A stretch of 64,000 bases of DNA, from assembly GCA_017936745.1 (NCBI GenBank), contig JAGBEY010000014.1:1-64000 (forward strand), given 5' to 3'. The notes below the pieces were generated by a model. The model saw nothing but the letters and a program-made list of their open reading frames with translations, was not told where the DNA came from and did not search any database. Positions within the stretch are counted from its first letter, which is position 1. Each line of letters starts with the position of its first letter. The stretch is from Clostridia bacterium (GTDB taxonomy: Bacteria; Bacillota; Clostridia; UMGS1840). Shown piece after piece: positions 6,926-15,389 of this stretch. The translations under genes were made by a program, and so were the position numbers.

Positions 6926-9103
6926 TTATTTCCAGAATTTAATGGATGCTTCACACGCCTTACGCAGATCTCCGGAGGGCTTGGTGCGATAATTTTCGGT
7001 GGACAGAGTGAACACATAATCCTGCTCGGTAAAGCTGATGTTGGGTTCTAAGCCCTTGTTTTCTCTGCCAAAATGTAAGGACAGCCAGGTAAAGTACGCC
7101 ATCCAGCGTTTTTTATAGTAGCCGGAGAGCATACCGTCGTATTCACGGAATGCATAGTCTCTTAAACGGAAGCGACCGGGCTTACCGCACCAGAGAGTCA
7201 TCATATTCTTCACATTGTATTCGAAAATTCTCTTTTCGGTATCGTTTCTTCCGTAATCTCTTGCACGCTGAATCCATGCACCCAGTAAGGTATGTTCATT
7301 GGTGCGAACCACCGCTTCCTGCAGATCATAGAGCTTCAGGAAACGTCTCGCTTCTTTTTCAAACTGAGCTCGTTTGCCAGCCTTGTAAGCATTTTTCATT
7401 GCTTCAATAATTTCCCAGCCGTAGTCAGCATTTGCCTGACGGCAAAGCTCCATCAGGTCAAAGCGATAACATTCGTTATCCTTTAATTTGTCGTATTCTT
7501 TCAGCATGAGCTGAGTTGCCTGCTGAAGAATTTCGATGGGATACGGACTACCTCCCCGGGATTCAAACCAGCCAACAGTGCGAACATTGATGTTGGGACA
7601 GGTACAAAGCGACGAGGATTTACTTGCATTGTATGCAAAGCCTTTCCACAAGGTATAAATATTTTCAATTACCAAATCATATGCTTCTTTGATATTTTTG
7701 TTATAGTAGCCGTATCTTGCTTTAAAGAAGCGTTCTACAAAATCATCTTGTTTTAAGGGTTTTTCACGGATGGTGTTAGAAGCTAAAACATCATAGATAA
7801 TTTCGTCGGTTTCGATGCCTTCCATTGCCATACCGATACCCACCATCATATCGTTTAAGGAACCGGGCTGCTGCAATTCAAAGGGCTGATTCAAAAATTC
7901 GGGAATGTTACCGGTGAAACGCTGAACACCGCCGAAGTTACCAATCTGCATATACATATAAGGATAATCCCCGAACAGCTCCTTCGCAGTATTCACCACA
8001 CGGTCACCGGACAGAAGACCGATGAGCACTTCTTCGTGTTTCAACACATTGAGCAATTCCTGTCTGGGGTTACCAACCCACCCCTGATAGAACCAAACAT
8101 TCCCGTCGGAGTATTTTTTCATGGTTTCAATGTTGGTTTTGGAATATTCTGCAATATCAATACCATCGGTAATACCGCCTTCGTGGAAGGGGTCACCGCC
8201 GTAATAATGAATTTCACCAAAATGTTCTTTGGATTTTCTGTAATAGATTTCCGCCATTTTATCATACAGAGGATCATGCACATCAATCAGCGGAGGACGG
8301 TCTCCCTTTTGTGCCAGATTCCAGGTGCCTTGTGCATAAATTTTAGCATCCGGATATTTATCGCAGATATTATTGGGAACCTTTCCATAGAAAGCGGGAC
8401 GAATCACATCACCGCCAAACTCGCGGAGACGTTCGGTCATTTTATTTGCCAGCATTTTCTGGTCTTCATACCACCATGCCGGGATATCACCGCCAAACTC
8501 GCTGATATTCCCCATAATCTGCCAGGGGAGCATTCCTGCACCGCAGATATCGTCATTGGCTTCCTGTGCGGTATAGCCGATTTCCATCAGCATATCTCTC
8601 CACACAATTTCGTGACCCAACTGGTTCAGCACCAGGTTGATGCCTGCTAACAGCATCCAGTCAATGAGTTTTTCATACTGTTCCCATTTCCAGTAAATGC
8701 AAGTGTAAACATAGGTACAGTAGTTCATAAAATAACGGTATAAAAATACCGATTTATTTTCAATCACTTCACCAACCTGCGGCGGCTTTTTGGGTAAATT
8801 TTTCAAATCCTGCGTGATAGGACCGAAAAACACATGGCATTTTTCTTTTAAATAGGTGTTGAATGCAACGGCAGCTGCAACACCGGAGGTAGCTTCTATC
8901 ACTACCTTACCATCCTTATCGTACAGCTTATACTGATCCATACCGGTTTTTTCTTCCGCAATCTGTTTCACCACAAAATGCTTCCGATAGGTTTTGGAGC
9001 CGGTAACACGTTCGATTAAATCCAGCACAGCTTCTTCTTTTAAGGTTGTGCCGAGGTTTTGTTTTTTTACTTTTGCAATTTTGTCAAATACTTTTTTATC
9101 CAT
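6926..9103 (-). CDS. GH89 alpha-N-acetylglucosaminidase, cytoplasmic
   Basis: A 725-aa enzyme of glycoside hydrolase family 89 (the family of human NAGLU), which removes terminal alpha-linked GlcNAc from glycans such as mucin O-glycans or heparan fragments. An N-terminal alpha/beta domain (SGVAAAVAFNTYLKEKC near 75) leads into the catalytic barrel (LLAGINLVLNQLGHEIVWRD near 152). The two expected catalytic acids are visible: Glu308 in GGDPFHEGG and Glu428 in GIGMAMEGIE. There is no signal peptide, so it should act inside the cell on imported oligosaccharides, unlike many secreted gut GH89 enzymes. It has its own strong promoter and a terminator. It lies at the downstream end of the secreted-protein cluster. 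Confidence 0.93.
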   Translation of the reverse strand: MDKKVFDKIAKVKKQNLGTTLKEEAVLDLIERVTGSKTYRKHFVVKQIAEEKTGMDQYKLYDKDGKVVIEATSGVAAAVAFNTYLKEKCHVFFGPITQDLKNLPKKPPQVGEVIENKSVFLYRYFMNYCTYVYTCIYWKWEQYEKLIDWMLLAGINLVLNQLGHEIVWRDMLMEIGYTAQEANDDICGAGMLPWQIMGNISEFGGDIPAWWYEDQKMLANKMTERLREFGGDVIRPAFYGKVPNNICDKYPDAKIYAQGTWNLAQKGDRPPLIDVHDPLYDKMAEIYYRKSKEHFGEIHYYGGDPFHEGGITDGIDIAEYSKTNIETMKKYSDGNVWFYQGWVGNPRQELLNVLKHEEVLIGLLSGDRVVNTAKELFGDYPYMYMQIGNFGGVQRFTGNIPEFLNQPFELQQPGSLNDMMVGIGMAMEGIETDEIIYDVLASNTIREKPLKQDDFVERFFKARYGYYNKNIKEAYDLVIENIYTLWKGFAYNASKSSSLCTCPNINVRTVGWFESRGGSPYPIEILQQATQLMLKEYDKLKDNECYRFDLMELCRQANADYGWEIIEAMKNAYKAGKRAQFEKEARRFLKLYDLQEAVVRTNEHTLLGAWIQRARDYGRNDTEKRIFEYNVKNMMTLWCGKPGRFRLRDYAFREYDGMLSGYYKKRWMAYFTWLSLHFGRENKGLEPNISFTEQDYVFTLSTENYRTKPSGDLRKACEASIKFWK

Positions 9104-9153
9104 AAAAAATACCTCTCTTTGTCCCTGAAACAGTATTGGACATTCTTTTTTCC

Positions 9154-9182
9154 ATTATATCCGATATTTGTCTCTTTGTAAA
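9154..9182 (-). promoter_or_regulatory. Promoter of the GH89 gene
   Basis: On the minus strand, -35 TTTACA (9182-9177), a 17-base spacer and consensus -10 TATAAT (9159-9154). The GH89 gene can therefore be expressed independently of the upstream surface-protein genes. Confidence 0.75.
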
Positions 9183-9282
9183 GGGTGAAAATGTGCTGAT
9201 TCCAAGTCGAAAAATCTGCTGATTGGTTGCTGTTTTTCAAAAACTGCTTTTTCAATATGAAACTGTAGCTTTCCACTGAAAA

Positions 9283-9314
9283 AAAGGAGAAAGCCGAAGC
9301 TTTCTCCTTTCTTA
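9283..9314 (-). terminator. Terminator of the tandem SLH genes
   Basis: AAAGGAGAAAGC (9283-9294) pairs with GCTTTCTCCTTT (9299-9310) around a tight CGAA loop, with T/A runs on both sides. Confidence 0.85.
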
Positions 9315-9324
9315 TGATGCAATA

Positions 9325-12087
9325 TTATTCTGTATACTCAACGTAAATGGTACTTACGCCAAAGGTTCTGTTATAGTAGACGGTAGCACCGGAGGGTACT
9401 TCAGCTTCGGAAAGGCTAACCTCTTTTACCTGGTTGCCATCCAACTTAATACCGATAATGCTACAATTGTTTGCAAGGTGATATGCACCGCCGTTTTCTA
9501 AGAATAATCTGTAATCGGTAATTTTCTTAACAGTACCAATCAGATAACCGTCGATGTTTCTCTTCGCCCATTCTTCCATAGTTAAGCCGGAGGTAATCTG
9601 CGGATAAATGGTAACATCAGTGATATAAACTTCGTTATCGTTGAAGATTGCATCTTCCAGATATCCTATTTTCATACCGGGTTCTAATTTGGTTTCGGTG
9701 TAGGTTCCACCGGATTCAGAGGAAGCAACAGTCCACTCAGGATGATCAGAAAATGCAATAGAATCCAGTTTCCAGGTCAGTTTTCCGTCGTCCAGAACGA
9801 TTTCATAGTAAGCAGCGTCGGTTTCTACATCGTATTTCTGAGTGATTGTTTCAATTTCAGAGGTAGTGTCGCCCTGATACTGATAGATTTTATCGGTGTT
9901 ACCGTAGATAACCCAAACATAAGGAGTGGATGCACCCGGCTCTGCCAGCATAGCAATTCTCATATCGGTAATGGTATCGTACGGTCCTTTTCCTCCCATT
10001 TCGGAGAAACTGGTTTCCATAGGTTTGATTTTGCCGTTATCGTTACACAATACTACAAAATGTTCCCCATGATTATAGAAATAGTTTGCATTAGCAGAGG
10101 AAGAGCCTAAGCCGGTATAAACAGGATTGGTTCCGCCTAAGCACAGAAACGCTCTGGTTCCGCCGTCATTGGGGAAGTCAACCAGATGTGCATCAATTAC
10201 CGGAACTGCAGGAATTGTAGTGGAAACTGTTGTACCGTCAGCCTGCAGCTGTTCTACCGTATGAGCTTCCCCATACATCAGGAAGTAATCGGGTTCTGAA
10301 ATCTCGGTGATTTCACCATCCTGATTTACATTGAATTTGTAAAGTTTTTCGTATGCAGTAGTACGCAGTGACCAGTTTAAGGGGTTTAACAGGTTGTTCT
10401 GCAGGTTGGTTGCATTGTAAGTGGTGGTTGCCGGATTGTCAACGTAATTGGTGAAGCCTACCGGAAGGGTAATGATTGCTTCTTCAATTTCGGGATAAAT
10501 CTTTTGAACTTTAATTTTGGTATCTTCAAAAGCTTTGGTGGAATGTCCGATTACATATGCAGTAAATATATTTTCATCCTGCAGATAACCGCCAGATTTC
10601 ATGTAACGGATGTTACCGAAAATATCCAGATAGCAGATTACTTTTGTACCAAACATTCTGTTGAAATCGTTAGGAATGTATTCTTCCCCATCTTCGGAGC
10701 AGTAAACATCGGTGTAGGTGGGATAGAAGTGTCTGCCGATTTCCATTTCAACACCGGCACTGTAGCTTTCCAGATTACCAACAATGGTTTTTTCGGAAAC
10801 CACAATTACCAGGAGAGTATCAGTCTGATAGTAGTGGAATAAGCTGCCGGGTTTAATCTGGTTACGGTCGGTGCTTCTGCCTTCTACAACAACAATGATG
10901 TCATCATAAAGACCGATATTTTTTACACGACCTTCTGTTTCTCCTTTGATGTAGCTGATGTAGCTGTTGTTGATTTCGGTTACCATACCGCCTTCTGTCA
11001 GATTCCAGGTTTCGATAAAGGTAACTTTGTTGTCAATCATAACGATTTTTGCGTATTTTTTTGCTAATTTTACGGGATAAGTTACGATTTCACCGTTATA
11101 GCTAACCTGAGCACCGGGAGCAACTCTATATTCTTTCTTTTCGCTGTTGAACTCGATTTCGTTAATCAGATTGATTGCATAAGCATTGTTTTCGTTGGTA
11201 TCGTTGTTTACGCCGTAAATTACATCGTAGAACACCCTTACGTTGGACTGGGGTGCAATGTAAACGATAATGCCATCTTTGTCGGTCCAAACTTCTACGG
11301 GAATATTTTTATAGAAGTTCAGGTCTACTTTTCCGTTGGATAAGAAAGTATAAGTGCCGCCCACAGTTAACATGGTGGGGTTTACTTCAGACACGTTTTT
11401 GGTTACGGTGAATTTTGCGCTGGGTTTATCGTTGTTAACTTCCACAATGGAGCCATAGTAACGGGAAATGCTGAAATACTGAGATAAAATGGTTTTGCTT
11501 GCACCGGTTCTGTTCAGATTTACATTACCGTCTGCATCATAGCTGTAGCTGAAGTCAGTCACATTTGCTGTCAGCAGATTGTAAATCAGCTTACGATACT
11601 GAGTTGCGGTAACAGTATCGTAATTATCTGCATTGACACCGTCATACAGGTGTAAATCCATCACGGTTTTCATATTGCCGCCTTCGCCGCCACCATTTGT
11701 TGCTGCGATGGTTTCATACGCCAACAGTTTTACAACTGCCTGGTTGAAATCATGGAAGCTGATGGGGTCATCGGGGCAGAACATATTGCCGGTGGTAGGT
11801 AAGAAGCCGTTTACGGTTGCCATATAGATGTATCCGGAATCTTCCATATCAGCGGTTACATCCACATATTCGGTATCACGGGGTTCTGCTTCACCGGAAC
11901 CTAAAATGTTGGCAATGGTATACGCAAAATCTCTACGGGTTACTAAATTGTCAGAATCTGCAGAGCAAGTCATAGGCATTACATTGAAGTCTGACATTAC
12001 TTTTTCAGCTCCGGAAGCTGCAGAAACAACTGTAAAGGAGCTTACGATTAGTGTAAGAACAAGAAATAATACAGATAATCTTTTCAT
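9325..12087 (-). CDS. SLH-domain cell-surface protein, N-terminal anchor
   Basis: A 920-aa exported protein. The signal peptide MKRLSVLFLVLTLIVSS...VVSA is followed by an S-layer-homology region at about residues 45-140 (NLVTRRDFAYTIANIL, MATVNGFLPTTGNMFCPDDPISFHDFNQAVVKLLAYE). SLH repeats of this kind bind pyruvylated wall polymers. The remaining 780 residues are beta-rich with several KVTF, YIDV and GTVKKIT-type strands and no enzyme motif I recognise. Its ATG overlaps the stop of the upstream SLH gene by one base (TAATG), which implies translational coupling and co-production. It may be a structural surface-layer partner rather than an enzyme. Confidence 0.8.
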   Translation of the reverse strand: MKRLSVLFLVLTLIVSSFTVVSAASGAEKVMSDFNVMPMTCSADSDNLVTRRDFAYTIANILGSGEAEPRDTEYVDVTADMEDSGYIYMATVNGFLPTTGNMFCPDDPISFHDFNQAVVKLLAYETIAATNGGGEGGNMKTVMDLHLYDGVNADNYDTVTATQYRKLIYNLLTANVTDFSYSYDADGNVNLNRTGASKTILSQYFSISRYYGSIVEVNNDKPSAKFTVTKNVSEVNPTMLTVGGTYTFLSNGKVDLNFYKNIPVEVWTDKDGIIVYIAPQSNVRVFYDVIYGVNNDTNENNAYAINLINEIEFNSEKKEYRVAPGAQVSYNGEIVTYPVKLAKKYAKIVMIDNKVTFIETWNLTEGGMVTEINNSYISYIKGETEGRVKNIGLYDDIIVVVEGRSTDRNQIKPGSLFHYYQTDTLLVIVVSEKTIVGNLESYSAGVEMEIGRHFYPTYTDVYCSEDGEEYIPNDFNRMFGTKVICYLDIFGNIRYMKSGGYLQDENIFTAYVIGHSTKAFEDTKIKVQKIYPEIEEAIITLPVGFTNYVDNPATTTYNATNLQNNLLNPLNWSLRTTAYEKLYKFNVNQDGEITEISEPDYFLMYGEAHTVEQLQADGTTVSTTIPAVPVIDAHLVDFPNDGGTRAFLCLGGTNPVYTGLGSSSANANYFYNHGEHFVVLCNDNGKIKPMETSFSEMGGKGPYDTITDMRIAMLAEPGASTPYVWVIYGNTDKIYQYQGDTTSEIETITQKYDVETDAAYYEIVLDDGKLTWKLDSIAFSDHPEWTVASSESGGTYTETKLEPGMKIGYLEDAIFNDNEVYITDVTIYPQITSGLTMEEWAKRNIDGYLIGTVKKITDYRLFLENGGAYHLANNCSIIGIKLDGNQVKEVSLSEAEVPSGATVYYNRTFGVSTIYVEYTE

Positions 12088-15000
12088 TATAATCCTAACA
12101 CCTCCATCATAACATAAATCACTTTTGCTGCTTGTGCTCTGGTTGCGTTAGCTGCCGGTGCAAAGGTGTTATCGCCCATACCGTTGATAATACCCTGTTT
12201 TTCCAATGCGCTAACTGCAGTTTGTGCATAGGATGCAATTTCGCCTGCATCGTTGAACTGAGCATTGCCGGTGGTTAAGTCGATACCTAACATCTGGAAG
12301 GTTCTGTAAATCATAACAGCCATATCCTGACGGGTGATGTTGGTGCCTAAACCAAAGCTTCCGTCTGCATTACCCAGAACGATACCCAGTTCCTGTGCGG
12401 TTGCAATGTAAGAGGTTGCCCAGTGATCTGCAGCCACATCAGAAAGAGTGGATTTTGCATCCGGATTGTGATTACCAATTACGGTAACCAGCATTTTTAC
12501 CACTTCTTCACGGGTAATATTGTCCATCGGGCGGAATGCTCTTTCGGTGTTTTTGGAAATAACACCTTTACCAACCAGCTCATGAACCATATCCTGTGCC
12601 CAGAGAGCTTCTTTCATATCATCGAAGAAATATGCAGATTTTATGTCATCGTCTTTTTCTTCTTCTTTTTCCTTCGGAGGAGCAACATAACCGCCGCCGC
12701 CAAAGTCGTTTCTGTTGGTGTCATCCAGCATCGGGCTTACCACAACGGTAATATTTGCGGAGGGCACAACAGTGGAAATGGTATAGGGAATGTCAACGGT
12801 AACCAGTTCTTTTACAACCTGGTTGTTTTCAGTTACTTCGTTGCCGTTTTCATCCAATTTGTTTACTTCTTCAGAAATACGGTAGTTTACAGTTGCACCA
12901 ACGGTCAGGTTGAAGGTACCCAGACTGCCGCCGGAAATTGCAATGTTACCAATATTGGTATACGGTTTGTCTGCAATGTAGCTGTATTCAATGTTCATAT
13001 TTGCAGTGTTGCCGGAAACAGTTGCAGTGGTTCCGATTGCTCCGCCTGCTACTGCCTGAATACCGCTTAAGATTGCAGCGTTGTCTGCAGTTACAGTCAG
13101 ATCAATGGAGGAAACCATTTTCTGTGCCTGTGTAAATTTCAACGGAATGGAAATACCGCCGCCAAAGTATACAGAGGTAACAGCACCGGTGGTGTCTAAG
13201 GTGTTTGCATAAGTACCGTCTGCTGCCAGAATCTGTTTTTGTTTCAGTAAGAATTCATTTAATGCAGTTTCAAATCTGCTGTAAAATCCTTCTTCGTTGT
13301 TTGCCACAGGAGTTGCCTGGAAAGCAGTACCGAAACTGGATTTTTCAGCGGTAGTGTTTAACAGCTTAAATGCCTCGTAATCAGTCAGACCCAACAATAC
13401 ACAGTTGGAATGTTGGTTAATGATGCTGTAAACGCTGGAGCCGTTAGCAGCCTGATTCATTTGTTCCATTACCAATGCTTTGTTGTAGAAGGGCATAAAG
13501 TCGTTTATTGATGCGAAGGTTTTTCCTACGAAATGATTGTAGAATAAAGTATCGTTGGAAATGGTGCCCATATCTGCAGTGTAGTTTAATGCGCCCAGTA
13601 AGTTACTGTAAGTATCTAAGGTTGTTTGCACATCAGTTGCACCGGTTGCAGATGTAAATGTGCCAAGAATTCTCAGTTCTTCCTGCTCAGATACATAGCT
13701 CACAACTGCAGTTTCAGTATCGCCGTATTCAGAAGTTACGGTGTAGTTATATACATCTACGTTGGTTCCTGCAGGAATTACGAAATTCAGAGTAAAGAAG
13801 CCGTTATCACCGGTGGTTGCAGTTGCAACTTCGTTGGAATCGGGGTCTGCAATGGAAACGGTTCTGCCTTTGATTCCTTTTCCGGTGGTACCCAGAATGT
13901 TACCGGTAACGGTTACATCCTCACGAACAGCAGTAACGTCAATTGCATCAATGGTTTCTGTTCCGCTGTCGTTTCCTGCCACATCTGTGGAGAAGGTATG
14001 AATGATATCAGCTAATGCTTCGGTATCAGATGCACCCTGGAAACCGGATAAGGTCAGAGTGTAGGTGGTGTCAAAATCCAGAGTTTCCAGGAAAGAAACA
14101 GTTACGGTTTCGCCTACCATATCAATTTCGGTTGCAATTTCAGCGCCGGGTGCAGTCAGTGTAGCAGTGCTTGCTGCCTGGTCGTCCATTACATCGTTAA
14201 AGGTAATTACGAAATTGTCAGTTCCTCTTGCTACAACTTCATTGTCTGTAATAGAGGTAGAAACTTCAGCAGTCTGATAGGGTGCTACATAGTCTATAGC
14301 AACCCAGGCCAGCTTGTAGTTTTCCAGACCGGTTAAGGTCATAGTGTAAGTATCTGCAGTCAGTGCAAAGATACCCAGCTCGGTATCTTCATAAGAAGCA
14401 CTGCTTACAGCTGCAGTTTTTGCATCGCCGCCAAAGTCAACAGATGCTTCATTGTCTCCGGTTGCTGCACCGCGGATGGAAACCTTATATTTTCCGTCTA
14501 CTGCTACCGGAACGGTAAAGGTTAAATCGTTATCTGCAACGGTAATTACCTTATAACCTTTGGTAGAAGTGGAAATTTCAGGAGTGAAGCTTCCTGCTTC
14601 GGAAGCGTCGGTTGCATAGCTGATTATGGTAACATCACTTGCATCAGCAGTAGCATCCAGAGTCAGGTCTAAGGATTTAAAGTTCATCGTAGCAGATCTG
14701 TCATCAATATAAATGTAGTTAGTACCTGCTGTCAGATATAAATAACCCAAATCTTCGGCAGTTCTCCAAGTATAGTTACCACCGGTATAGGGTGCAGTTA
14801 CATCAATCATGTTAGAATCGGTACGAATCAACATATTAACACCGGCACGAGCATTACATGCATAAGTCATATCAACAGCATAGTAGCCGGCTTGTGCAAC
14901 ACTTACTTCATAGCGAACCCATTCATTGGCTTTCATGCTCAATGATGACTGTTCAGGACGAGTAGGATTTGCCCAGATATCCAGCGGTGAGTAGTCACGA

Positions 15001-15209
15001 TCCTGGGAATTGGGAGTATCCAGACCAGTGGGAGAGCCGGCTCCTTCAAAGAACAAGGTTCCCTGTCCGGTTGACAATCCGTCGGTGGATAAGTCGTTAT
15101 ACTGAATGGTGATGTCTGCCGCTAATGCAGGAATCATAAAATTCACTGCCAGAAGCGCAGCCATAAGTGCTACGGAGAGCACTCGTTTCAAATTACTGTT
15201 CATAAGCAA
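12087..15209 (-). CDS. Multimodular surface protein with C-terminal triple SLH anchor
   Basis: A 1040-aa exported protein with signal peptide MLMNSNLKRVLSVALMAALL...ALA. Visible modules in order are: a CBM6/35-like sandwich at 30-190 (EWVRYEVSVAQAGYYAVDMTY), a second at 190-310, a bacterial Ig-like domain at about 310-410 (VITFNDVMDDQAASTATLTAP), a carboxypeptidase-regulatory-like fold at 425-505 (GTTGKGIKGRTVSI), two copies of a helical module at 520-660, a beta domain, an acidic linker (KEKEEEKDDD) and three SLH repeats at 856-1040 (ITREEVVKMLVTVIG, ITRQDMAVMIYRTFQ, ATRAQAAKVIYVMME). Ribosome site: AAGGAGG. It likely holds carbohydrate-binding modules at the wall. No catalytic domain is seen. 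Confidence 0.85.
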   Translation of the reverse strand: MLMNSNLKRVLSVALMAALLAVNFMIPALAADITIQYNDLSTDGLSTGQGTLFFEGAGSPTGLDTPNSQDRDYSPLDIWANPTRPEQSSLSMKANEWVRYEVSVAQAGYYAVDMTYACNARAGVNMLIRTDSNMIDVTAPYTGGNYTWRTAEDLGYLYLTAGTNYIYIDDRSATMNFKSLDLTLDATADASDVTIISYATDASEAGSFTPEISTSTKGYKVITVADNDLTFTVPVAVDGKYKVSIRGAATGDNEASVDFGGDAKTAAVSSASYEDTELGIFALTADTYTMTLTGLENYKLAWVAIDYVAPYQTAEVSTSITDNEVVARGTDNFVITFNDVMDDQAASTATLTAPGAEIATEIDMVGETVTVSFLETLDFDTTYTLTLSGFQGASDTEALADIIHTFSTDVAGNDSGTETIDAIDVTAVREDVTVTGNILGTTGKGIKGRTVSIADPDSNEVATATTGDNGFFTLNFVIPAGTNVDVYNYTVTSEYGDTETAVVSYVSEQEELRILGTFTSATGATDVQTTLDTYSNLLGALNYTADMGTISNDTLFYNHFVGKTFASINDFMPFYNKALVMEQMNQAANGSSVYSIINQHSNCVLLGLTDYEAFKLLNTTAEKSSFGTAFQATPVANNEEGFYSRFETALNEFLLKQKQILAADGTYANTLDTTGAVTSVYFGGGISIPLKFTQAQKMVSSIDLTVTADNAAILSGIQAVAGGAIGTTATVSGNTANMNIEYSYIADKPYTNIGNIAISGGSLGTFNLTVGATVNYRISEEVNKLDENGNEVTENNQVVKELVTVDIPYTISTVVPSANITVVVSPMLDDTNRNDFGGGGYVAPPKEKEEEKDDDIKSAYFFDDMKEALWAQDMVHELVGKGVISKNTERAFRPMDNITREEVVKMLVTVIGNHNPDAKSTLSDVAADHWATSYIATAQELGIVLGNADGSFGLGTNITRQDMAVMIYRTFQMLGIDLTTGNAQFNDAGEIASYAQTAVSALEKQGIINGMGDNTFAPAANATRAQAAKVIYVMMEVLGL

Positions 15210-15271
15210 TCCTCCTTAATTTTTTTGCTGGTAATTTGATATATATAATAAATTTTTATTCCAAATTCGGG

Positions 15272-15311
15272 GTTTTCCGGGCAGAGTCACACACGCTCCG
15301 CCCGAAAAACA
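15272..15311 (-). terminator. Hairpin after the 15.4-kb beta-helix gene
   Basis: GTTTTTCGGGC pairs with GCCCGGAAAAC (minus-strand reading) around a loop of about 18 bases. The T-tract is weak, so it may be a terminator or a 3' stabilising hairpin. Confidence 0.5.
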
Positions 15312-15389
15312 GTTTTTTAGTAAATCAACACAAAGAAGTCAAAATAGTTATCTCGCTATGCAAACAAATTGTTTCTTCGCGAACAGTTC

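Noticed and set aside
8036-8650. Long plus-strand reading frame inside GH89
   Set aside because: It lies fully antisense to a gene with intact catalytic motifs and has no ribosome site or recognisable domain.
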